Assembly (NCBI GenBank): GCA_964388965.1
Contig: CAYMCP010000030.1
Coordinates: forward strand, 1 to 37,055
Reading direction: 5' to 3'
Length of the DNA stretch: 37,055 nucleotides
DNA from: Albibeggiatoa sp964388965
GTDB taxonomy: Bacteria; Pseudomonadota; Gammaproteobacteria; Beggiatoales; Beggiatoaceae
Part shown: positions 1 through 5,934 of the stretch, one piece after another
How the letters are laid out: every line of letters begins with the position of its first letter
Position numbering within the stretch: position 1 is the stretch's first letter
Made by a program: the position numbers and the translations under genes
The notes under the pieces: generated by a model
Databases searched by the model: none
The model's input: only the letters and a program-made list of their open reading frames with translations
What the model was told of the DNA's origin: nothing

Positions 1-31
1 TTACTAAGTATAGACAAGTATAACTAAGTTT

Positions 32-112
32 TCAATAGCTGCTATCTAACCCTCCCTTTTCTATGAAATCTAATACACGATTTCTTAAATCTTCGCTATA
101 TCCTGTTCGCAT
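32..112 (-). pseudogene. IS630-type transposase N-terminal remnant
   Basis: A 26-codon reading frame starting at an ATG (112 to 110) encodes a peptide beginning MRTGYSEDLRNRVLDFIEKG, which has the look of the first helix of the helix-turn-helix domain of IS630-family transposases (typical start: YSxDLRxRVxxxIExGG). The frame then diverges and stops at 32, far short of the 300-plus residues of a full transposase. It is therefore a stub or the start of a decayed copy. No terminal repeat could be identified in the few bases visible. Confidence 0.45.
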
Positions 113-494
113 CTGATTTTTACTCCTAGCATTATTTTTACCCTAGCATACCCTATTTTACGGAATTGACTATAGTAGCAAGGGTATTTGTTCAAGAGAA
201 AAACATAATATCTAACACTATCGAACAATTTGATTAGAGTTGTTGCCCACAGAAGCGCAAAATGAGTTGTATGACTTTTATTTTTTTAAATCAAGATCGT
301 AGAGTAAAGCTCACATTGGGCACGTAATTTAAAAAGTTTATTTTAGTAACTTCTTACGAAGACTGCAAAAGAATAAATTTATGAAATACCATTGTAAATA
401 TGGTTAAAATATAGTTAGCTTCCAGATATGAGTAGGATGGTTGCCAATCTTAAATTGATCAAGCTATTCGCAAACGCTGTCAGAGTTGAAATAA
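113..494. other. Non-coding stretch left of the 121-residue gene
   Basis: AT-rich sequence with no reading frame of gene-like quality on either strand, no tRNA and no convincing terminator. It may contain more decayed mobile DNA next to the transposase stub, but nothing recognisable remains. Confidence 0.4.
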
Positions 495-860
495 TTATTT
501 GTAAGCGGATACGACAAGCTCGGTTTCAGTTTTGACACGTTGTGCTAGCGGGCTATCGCCAGTACCATTAATTTCCTCTGCAACACCGAGTAGCGTACTG
601 ACAGGAATACTAATACTTTTTTTATGTTCAATAGCAGTCTTTATTTTTGTAATCGCTTGGATTGCTTCGCTTTTTATATTTTCATCTAATTTCACTGCTT
701 GATCGATTAAAGTTTGAATGCGATTAATGATCTCTAGTGGCTGCTCATTGCTAGTGGTTTGTGAAACATTCAAGGTTTGAGTCACACCATCCGCAACGTT
801 AATGTTGGATTGTAAGACCTTACCACCGATGTTGATATTGCGTTCATTTTTGTCAAACAT
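495..860 (-). CDS. Hypothetical protein, 121 aa
   Basis: I do not recognise this protein. It has no signal peptide, membrane segment or cysteine motif. The first 35 residues are rich in Asn, Gly and Val with an alternating pattern suggesting a short beta region (NINIGGKVLQSNINVADG). Residues about 40-85 look helical and charged (IINRIQTLIDQ, AITKIKTAIEHKK). The start is supported by AGGA about 9 bases upstream of the ATG. It follows the last nif-operon gene by 94 bases on the same strand, so it could be co-transcribed, but its own ribosome site and different character suggest an independent gene. A similar beta-start plus helix layout is seen in small proteins near STAND or effector genes, which is only a loose resemblance. 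Confidence 0.6.
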   Translation of the reverse strand: MFDKNERNINIGGKVLQSNINVADGVTQTLNVSQTTSNEQPLEIINRIQTLIDQAVKLDENIKSEAIQAITKIKTAIEHKKSISIPVSTLLGVAEEINGTGDSPLAQRVKTETELVVSAYK

Positions 861-954
861 ATTTCGCTGTCCTGTATTTTTGATCCGTGCTTGAGATTAT
901 ATAAAAATATCAGGCTGTTATAAAGCAATAAATTGTTGGGCAAAAATAAAAAAA

Positions 955-1461
955 TTACCCTTCCATAATCACCTCATAAGCACGGCGTAATAATTCCAAT
1001 TCCGTTTGAGGATAAGCGCGTGCGTCGGTAATCGCAATGAACTTTCCATCATGCGCTGCCACCTCGTCACGCGGCGGGTCAACATACATAGCACGCAGTA
1101 AAAAAACAGTTAAAGTACAACCAGCCGCATCAACTTCAGCTTGGAATTCCTTATCTAATTCTAAACTACCTTTATCTAAATTTAATCTTTGCTCTGCATC
1201 AGCAATAATAGCGGCTGGATGTAATATGATTTTATCTTCTCTAATCTCCTCCAGCTCTAATAAAGAAGATAAAGTTGGTAAACCATCGAATAAACAGACA
1301 CTTTTATTGATGCTTAAAAATAAGGTTTTTGCACTGGTTTTTTGTTTGTGATAAATAATAACGCGGGCGTTGTTGAATTCCATTATACTCACTTGCAAAA
1401 CAAGGTTTGCACTCCTGTTATGTTGACATCTTCCCCGTCTTAATAGTGAAAAAATACGCAT
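955..1461 (-). CDS. Unrecognised nif-operon protein, 168 aa (or 142 aa from an internal ATG)
   Basis: Last gene of the nifB operon, starting 3 bases after the preceding stop, which points to translational coupling. I do not recognise a family. The protein is soluble and acidic, and has a well-formed C-terminal half (MYVDPPRDEVAAHDG, then ITDARAYPQTELELLRRAYE). Two starts are possible. The ATG at 1461 has no ribosome site but is coupled to the previous gene. The ATG at 1383 (MEFNNARVIIYHK) has a weak GTGAG upstream and removes a basic Arg/Cys-rich leader. The conserved-looking part begins after the second start. Its location with nifB, DUF269 and fdxB suggests a role in nitrogenase cofactor synthesis or electron supply, but this is inference from context alone. 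Confidence 0.7.
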   Translation of the reverse strand: MRIFSLLRRGRCQHNRSANLVLQVSIMEFNNARVIIYHKQKTSAKTLFLSINKSVCLFDGLPTLSSLLELEEIREDKIILHPAAIIADAEQRLNLDKGSLELDKEFQAEVDAAGCTLTVFLLRAMYVDPPRDEVAAHDGKFIAITDARAYPQTELELLRRAYEVIMEG

Positions 1462-1464
1462 TAT

Positions 1465-1818
1465 TTAATCTAGTGCAGGGAGTAATTTTAATTCTGATTT
1501 AATATTATCTGCATATCCCCAAGCAATGACACCTTCGACAAACCATTTTGGCTTATTGGGATGAATTTGAATTATATCCATTTCAGCGTATACCATACCG
1601 TCCGAATAGATGACGATACTGCCACCATTCCACACCCCTTTTAAACTTTCACGTTTATCATACGGGTCTGTGACAATTTCAAATTTCGCAACAGTAAAAT
1701 CATGGATACGCTGCTGTGCATCGCTAAAACCTTGCTTTTTCAATGTGGTACGCATGACATCGCATACTGCCTGCCCTAAATTTTGTACTGCTGCTACACG
1801 TTGCTGAATATCAGACAT
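1465..1818 (-). CDS. Unrecognised nif-operon protein, 117 aa
   Basis: Starts 2 bases after the stop of the fdxB-type ferredoxin gene and ends 3 bases before the next gene, so it is tightly coupled within the nif operon. I do not recognise a family. It is a soluble protein with a helical N-terminus (QQRVAAVQNLGQAVCDVMRT) and a C-terminal half rich in beta strand and aromatic residues (GVWNGGSIVIYSDGMVYAEM, then WFVEGVIAWGYADNI). It has a single cysteine, so it is unlikely to bind an Fe-S cluster by itself. It is not NifT, NifW, NifZ or NifQ by motif. A nitrogenase-related role is inferred from its position only. Confidence 0.75.
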   Translation of the reverse strand: MSDIQQRVAAVQNLGQAVCDVMRTTLKKQGFSDAQQRIHDFTVAKFEIVTDPYDKRESLKGVWNGGSIVIYSDGMVYAEMDIIQIHPNKPKWFVEGVIAWGYADNIKSELKLLPALD

Positions 1819-1820
1819 GA

Positions 1821-2138
1821 TTAAGCCGCTACGGGTAAAGCTTCATGCGTATGGCATTTTTTGGGACAGACTCGTGCGCACGAACCACAGCCAATACAGT
1901 CCATTGGATTAGCGATAGTCATAACCATCATATTATCATCTTCGTCGTCGTAATCGTCTTCATCAAAATCTTCTTCACCTAACACCTCAGCACGTTCGAC
2001 TAAAGTAAATACATCGCGTGGACAAACTTTATAACAGCGTCCACAGCCAATACAGGTGACGGCATTTAATGCAGTAACAAAAGTAGGCACCCATTCTATG
2101 CCACCGCGTGTTATGCCAGTAATATTACCCATAGTCAA
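1821..2138 (-). CDS. fdxB: Nif-specific 2[4Fe-4S] ferredoxin III (FdxB)
   Basis: Small electron carrier with two complete C-x2-C-x2-C-x3-C-P motifs, CIGCGRCYKVCP near residue 31 and CIGCGSCARVCP near residue 80, each able to bind a [4Fe-4S] cluster. Between them is a very acidic insertion (Asp/Glu-rich, about residues 55-67), a feature of the nif-associated ferredoxin III family. FdxB proteins are thought to feed electrons to nitrogenase or its cofactor assembly. The gene lies 5 bases downstream of the DUF683 gene, the usual FdxB neighbour in proteobacterial nif clusters. AGGAG lies about 8 bases before the ATG, inside the end of the preceding gene. Confidence 0.9.
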   Translation of the reverse strand: MTMGNITGITRGGIEWVPTFVTALNAVTCIGCGRCYKVCPRDVFTLVERAEVLGEEDFDEDDYDDEDDNMMVMTIANPMDCIGCGSCARVCPKKCHTHEALPVAA

Positions 2139-2143
2139 AACTC

Positions 2144-2350
2144 CTATTGTTGCGCTGCTTTATAAGCTCTATCAGCCTCCGCCCAAGCTTGACAAGCTTC
2201 ATACGTGGACTGTGATAATTCAGGCAATTCAGCGAAGGCAGCCGGCAGACGATCTTCAACTAAATCATGAAGTTGCGATGCCCATTCTGATGCAATACGC
2301 TTCTTTTTTGCGACATCTTTTTTTAAGATTTTTAATTCTTCTTCTGACAT
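2144..2350 (-). CDS. DUF683 / CCE_0567-family nif-associated protein
   Basis: A 68-residue, almost entirely helical protein with the signature pattern of the CCE_0567 family (DUF683): a charged first helix (EEELKILKKDVAKKKRIASE), the WASQLHDLVEDRLP segment and a second helix ending in YKAAQQ. Family members form a Rop-like helical hairpin and are found almost only in nif clusters between DUF269 and fdxB, exactly as here; some bind metal. The precise function is unknown. The start is well fixed by AGGAGGG six bases upstream, the strongest ribosome site in this operon. It is preceded by about 100 non-coding bases in which I see no sigma-54 promoter. Confidence 0.88.
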   Translation of the reverse strand: MSEEELKILKKDVAKKKRIASEWASQLHDLVEDRLPAAFAELPELSQSTYEACQAWAEADRAYKAAQQ

Positions 2351-2454
2351 AGGTTTCCCTCCTAAAACGCTTAAAGTAACCTCTGGTTGTTGTTACAGAC
2401 TGTATTAAATTAATAGAATTGAAAGATAAATTTAACAAGATTTGCTAAAAAATT

Positions 2455-2928
2455 CTATAATTTCGCCACTTCTGGATAGGCTTCGACTAAACTACTGGCT
2501 TTATTCACAATTTTATCTGCCTCTTCGAGCAAAGCCTCTAAACTCTTAAAGCCAAACCGATGCACATCACGTAATACCTTATCCACTACAACCAATTTAC
2601 CTACCATAATTAAAGCACGTCCAAAACCTTCATGCGTTAAATTTACCAAAGAAACCGCCATTAAACCTGTTTTTAGCTCAATCATGGTAGACAATGCGTT
2701 GTAGTAGGATTTAACCCGTGCAATAATTTCCTCATCAGGGTCACCAATTACTGGAATATCACGGCGACGCTCTTTAGTCATAATCACAGGGTCTAACACC
2801 TGCGCGTCGCTCCAATCTGCGTAAACATCGTAGGCATCCAATGCCCGGAGCTGCTTAACCATTTCTAATGCAAACGGTGTTTTTAATAATTCATCATGCT
2901 CATCAATCACTAATTCTGTGGTATTCAT
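2455..2928 (-). CDS. NifX-associated nitrogen fixation protein (DUF269)
   Basis: 157-residue soluble protein matching the DUF269 family, usually encoded directly after nifX or near nifB/nifEN. Recognisable features are the N-terminal FALEMVKQLRALDAYDVYAD segment, the GDPDEEIIARVKSYYNAL helix and the C-terminal VLRDVHRFGFKSLEALLEEA stretch. The length is normal for the family. Its role is not established; co-occurrence suggests help in FeMo-cofactor assembly. AAGGAA sits about 6 bases before the ATG. It lies 52 bases downstream of the ferredoxin gene. No nifX gene is present here, although NifB carries a NifX-like domain. Confidence 0.9.
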   Translation of the reverse strand: MNTTELVIDEHDELLKTPFALEMVKQLRALDAYDVYADWSDAQVLDPVIMTKERRRDIPVIGDPDEEIIARVKSYYNALSTMIELKTGLMAVSLVNLTHEGFGRALIMVGKLVVVDKVLRDVHRFGFKSLEALLEEADKIVNKASSLVEAYPEVAKL

Positions 2929-2980
2929 ATTTATTCCTTATTTAAAATAACAGATTTACAAACGTTATTCATACATAAAA

Positions 2981-3262
2981 TTAAGCTACTGATTTACTAA
3001 TAATGCCATGTTCTCTAAGCTTTTCCAATGGAATATTAGTCAACGAGCCATACGGATTTAACGCGACACCTTGACTGTTCACAATTGCCTCCTCAATCGG
3101 ACAAATGCTAGCACATTGTGGTTCTGCATAATCGCCATCACACTCTGTACATTTTTTTGCGTCAATTAGAAAATGTGGTTTTGCCTCATAAATTGCTTTG
3201 CTAGGACATAAAGGCTCACACGCGCAACAATTTACGCAAGATTCAACAATTTGTAGTGCCAT
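2981..3262 (-). CDS. fdxN: 2[4Fe-4S] ferredoxin of the FdxN / Allochromatium type
   Basis: 93-residue bacterial-type ferredoxin. Cluster I ligands are in CVNCCACEPLCP (C-x2-C-x2-C-x3-C, residues 9-19). Cluster II ligands are in CTECDGDYAEPQCASICP, where the second and third cysteines are separated by an eight-residue insert, as in the Allochromatium-type (YfhL/FdxN) subgroup. Such ferredoxins have low-potential clusters. Next to nifB they are believed to supply electrons for NifB radical chemistry; FdxN is needed for cofactor synthesis in Azotobacter. The gene follows nifB by 34 bases and is clearly part of its operon. A C-terminal tail of about 30 residues follows the second cluster. Confidence 0.88.
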   Translation of the reverse strand: MALQIVESCVNCCACEPLCPSKAIYEAKPHFLIDAKKCTECDGDYAEPQCASICPIEEAIVNSQGVALNPYGSLTNIPLEKLREHGIISKSVA

Positions 3263-3296
3263 GATTATTTCCGTAAAATTGCTAATTCTGAAAAAA

Positions 3297-4775
3297 TTAA
3301 GCCGTTGCTCTCAAACCGATTTCTGGTTTTTCTTCCAATGCACCACTTTTAATCATTTCCCGATAAACTGCCATTAATGCCTCTTCAATTGGCTCCATTG
3401 CATGTTCACTATTTGGAATAATACCCGCTGCTTCCAACTGTTCCCAAGGTTCATAACCAATTTTCGCACTCAATACAACTTCACAACCTTCCAAACCATG
3501 AATTAACTTTTGCAACACCGTTTCACCGTCGCCACAAGTCGTATTACCGCTACAATATTGATCCGTTTTGGCATGACCAACTAATTTAACGTTATTTTGC
3601 GTAACTTCGTAAATTAAAAATTCTTTAGCATGACCGAAATGTTGATTAATAATACCACCACCTTGCGTTGCAACAGCCATTAATACAGGGCGTAATTTAG
3701 GTTTTGGCTTTTTGCGCAATGAATCTAGGGGAACGAATTGCACACCCTGTTGTTTTTCAGTTTCTTTACGTGCCAATTCAGCAGCGATATTGTCATGTAC
3801 TAGTTTGCGTTTTTGCATTGCCGTTGCGTAATCAATTTCCATTGCTTCGATTTTTTCTAGCGTAAATTCCGCACCCCTATCTTCACCTAGTAAACCTACC
3901 GCGTCCGCACGACACTGACGACAATGACGCATCATATTCATATCGCCTTCGCAGGCATCTTGTAATGCTTTTAATTCTGCTTGAGTCGGCGAACGTTGAC
4001 CCATAATGCCGTAATAAGTACCATGTTCTGCTTCGGCGATTAGAGGCATAATATTGTGTAAAAACGCACCTTTAGATTTCACAACTTTAGAAACTTCGGC
4101 TAAATGTTGGTCATTGACACCCGGAATCATGACTGAATTAACTTTAACTAAAATGCCTCTTGCAGTGAGCATTTCTAGCCCTTTTTGCTGTTGCTCGATC
4201 AAAATTTTTGCCGCTTTTACACCTTTAATGCGGCGATTATTCCAGAAAATCCAAGGATAAATTTTCGCGCCAATGTCAGGATCAATACAATTAATTGTAA
4301 TCGTGACGTGATCAATGTTGTGTTTACATAACTCTTCAACGTGTTCTGGCAAAGCGAGACCATTAGTTGAGACACACAATTTAATGTCTGGTGCAGTTTC
4401 GGATAATGCCTGAAAGGTTTTGAATGTGCGTTCTGGATTCGCTAATGGATCGCCAGGTCCCGCAATACCTAATACGCTCATCTGTGGAATTTCTGAAGCG
4501 ACAACAAGGGTTTTTTTAATTGCTTGATCGGGGGTTAATAACTCGGATACGACACCCGGACGTGATTCATTAGCGCAGTCGTACTTACGATTGCAATAGT
4601 TGCATTGAATATTACAAGCCGGTGCAACTGCAACGTGCATCCGCGCAAAATGGTGATGAGCTTGTTCTGAATAACAAGGATGATTGTGTACTTTTTGTCG
4701 AATATGTTCAGGTAAATGTGCTAATTGGTCAGCCGTGCTGCCACAAGATGACTCACTACAACCGCTTGTTGTCAT
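3297..4775 (-). CDS. nifB: Nitrogenase cofactor biosynthesis protein NifB (radical SAM-NifX fusion)
   Basis: 492 residues. NifB fuses two [4Fe-4S] units and inserts a carbide to make NifB-co, the 8Fe precursor of the FeMo-cofactor. The radical SAM motif C-x3-C-x2-C is CNIQCNYC (Cys54, 58, 61), followed by the NifB-specific ESRPG (residues 70-74). A second Cys pair, HCRQC near residue 284, belongs to the auxiliary cluster sites. The C-terminal domain from about residue 362 (VLMAVATQGGGIINQHFGHA) is the NifX-like fold that holds the product, so this is the long two-domain form usual in proteobacteria. GAGGG lies 8 bases before the ATG. It is first in the operon, with a NifA/sigma-54 promoter upstream. 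Confidence 0.98.
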   Translation of the reverse strand: MTTSGCSESSCGSTADQLAHLPEHIRQKVHNHPCYSEQAHHHFARMHVAVAPACNIQCNYCNRKYDCANESRPGVVSELLTPDQAIKKTLVVASEIPQMSVLGIAGPGDPLANPERTFKTFQALSETAPDIKLCVSTNGLALPEHVEELCKHNIDHVTITINCIDPDIGAKIYPWIFWNNRRIKGVKAAKILIEQQQKGLEMLTARGILVKVNSVMIPGVNDQHLAEVSKVVKSKGAFLHNIMPLIAEAEHGTYYGIMGQRSPTQAELKALQDACEGDMNMMRHCRQCRADAVGLLGEDRGAEFTLEKIEAMEIDYATAMQKRKLVHDNIAAELARKETEKQQGVQFVPLDSLRKKPKPKLRPVLMAVATQGGGIINQHFGHAKEFLIYEVTQNNVKLVGHAKTDQYCSGNTTCGDGETVLQKLIHGLEGCEVVLSAKIGYEPWEQLEAAGIIPNSEHAMEPIEEALMAVYREMIKSGALEEKPEIGLRATA

Positions 4776-4820
4776 AACCAGACCCTCAGTAGAAGATTGA
4801 ATAATTGCTAACGTTCAGTA

Positions 4821-4838
4821 GCGCAAATAGTATGCCTT
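4821..4838 (-). promoter_or_regulatory. Sigma-54 promoter of the nifB operon
   Basis: Read on the minus strand the sequence is AAGGCATACTATTTGCGC. The invariant GG (-24) and GC (-12) are separated by exactly 10 bases, and both flanks match the consensus TGGCAC-N5-TTGC (GGCA and TTGC are present). The predicted start is about position 4811, giving a leader of roughly 36 bases before nifB. With the two NifA sites upstream this makes transcription dependent on sigma-54 and NifA, so expressed under nitrogen limitation and low oxygen. Confidence 0.85.
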
Positions 4839-4842
4839 ATTT

Positions 4843-4855
4843 TAGTTATTTGATT
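4843..4855 (-). promoter_or_regulatory. Possible IHF site between promoter and NifA sites
   Basis: On the minus strand AATCAAATAACTA matches the IHF consensus WATCAA-N4-TTR with one mismatch. It lies between the sigma-54 promoter and the NifA sites, where IHF usually bends DNA in nif promoters. AT-rich DNA yields chance matches, so this is tentative. Confidence 0.35.
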
Positions 4856-4887
4856 TATATATGTTTTTATTTAAATGTCCAATATTT

Positions 4888-4903
4888 TGTAGCAAAGACA
4901 ACA
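4888..4903 (-). promoter_or_regulatory. NifA upstream activator sequence 1 (TGT-N10-ACA)
   Basis: TGT at 4888-4890 and ACA at 4901-4903 are separated by exactly 10 bases. The centre lies about 84 bases upstream of the predicted transcription start, within the usual range for NifA binding. Confidence 0.75.
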
Positions 4904-4920
4904 TTTGAAAAACAAGCATT

Positions 4921-4936
4921 TGTGTTGAAAAATACA
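4921..4936 (-). promoter_or_regulatory. NifA upstream activator sequence 2 (TGT-N10-ACA)
   Basis: TGT at 4921-4923 and ACA at 4934-4936 are again 10 bases apart. The centre is 33 bases from that of site 1, close to three helical turns, so two NifA dimers could bind one DNA face. It lies about 117 bases upstream of the predicted start. Confidence 0.72.
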
Positions 4937-5210
4937 AGAAATAGTGCTGAACGGATAAAAATTAAAAGGTAGGAATTTTATTTTAAACGGTTATTTTTTT
5001 ACAATAAAGTGTTTTTTTATGCGTTCCTTATTGACGTTGCCTTAAACAATAAACCGTGTTTTAGACGAATGGATATTTTCATTTCTTAATCTGATGGTTT
5101 GATTTATAATGCTTTAAAAATACTACATTTTTAGTAACATCAATTTCAGTTTTTATTGAGATTTACCGTAAATTCTATGAATTGTTTTTTATATCGGACT
5201 GGATTCATAC

Positions 5211-5216
5211 TATAAT
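5211..5216 (+). promoter_or_regulatory. -10 element upstream of the pilin gene
   Basis: A perfect TATAAT lies 36 bases before the pilin ATG. No good -35 hexamer is found at 16-18 bases upstream, so the promoter may be activator-dependent. I saw no sigma-54 pattern here. The rest of 4937-5210 is AT-rich spacer between the divergent nif and pilin genes, with nothing else recognisable. Confidence 0.45.
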
Positions 5217-5252
5217 GTCAGAATCTTTTCGTAAACGTTTGGAGTTCAAATT

Positions 5253-5726
5253 ATGTATAAGTTAAAAGGTTTTACCCTCATTGAATTAATGATTGCAGTA
5301 ACAATCGTAGCCATTTTAGTCGCCATTGCCGTACCTAGCTATAACAGTTATGTTGTCAAGTCGCGCCGTGCAGATGCAAAAACATCTCTAATGACGATAA
5401 GTCAGTTACAAGAAACTTATTTTGCTGATAATAATACTTATGCAACCGGTTCGGGTATCGAGCCATTCACAACTTTACGTGCTAAACGTGAGGGCTTTCC
5501 ACTGATAGATGGAAAATATCACTCCAAAGATGGTTATTACAGTTTAGATTTTGAAAAAGCTACAGCTACTTATTTCGTTGCCCGCGCTACACCAGTTGAA
5601 CCACAAAAATCTGGCGAGGAAGGTTTAAATAAATATTGTTATGTGTTTTTATTAGATTCTCGTGGTAAGAAAACGGTTTCCGGTACAACTAGTAATTCAA
5701 AAAATGCACAAGATTGTTGGAATTAA
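5253..5726 (+). CDS. pilE: Type IV pilin-like protein (PilE/ComP family)
   Basis: 157 residues with a class III signal: a short basic leader (MYKLKG) is cut by prepilin peptidase between Gly6 and Phe7 of GFTLIELMI, and Glu11 is the conserved +5 glutamate. The hydrophobic helix continues to about residue 30 (AVPSYNSYVVKSRRADAK). The C-terminal globular part carries two cysteines (KYCYVF and the last-but-two residue, DCWN) that can form the D-region disulfide loop. This layout is typical of PilE-type minor pilins related to ComP, the DNA-uptake receptor. It acts in the type IV pilus at the envelope. GGAG precedes the ATG by 9 bases. It is a single gene, without other pilin genes nearby. Whether it is a major or minor pilin cannot be decided from sequence. 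Confidence 0.9.
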   Translation: MYKLKGFTLIELMIAVTIVAILVAIAVPSYNSYVVKSRRADAKTSLMTISQLQETYFADNNTYATGSGIEPFTTLRAKREGFPLIDGKYHSKDGYYSLDFEKATATYFVARATPVEPQKSGEEGLNKYCYVFLLDSRGKKTVSGTTSNSKNAQDCWN

Positions 5727-5934
5727 GCACACAAATATATTTGGTTGTAAATTTTGAACCCGTGACAATATGTAGCGTCGCCACCCAACAAGGATGCACT
5801 CGCACCGAACTTGGCGCAGTGCGTCAATAACCCATTCCACGCAGTGCGCAGAATGAGAGGACGTGCGTAAAGAACGTGGAGAATAGTCTGCTATCAAAAT
5901 CTTACGCACAATAAATTTTATACACCACCATCAA

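Noticed and set aside
2351..2454. Second sigma-54 promoter before the DUF683 gene
   Set aside because: The only GG/GC pair found has 9-base spacing and no NifA site nearby.
5697..5909. 70-residue minus-strand frame in the pilin-surface protein spacer
   Set aside because: Contains repeat words of the intergenic element, no ribosome site and overlaps the pilin 3' end.
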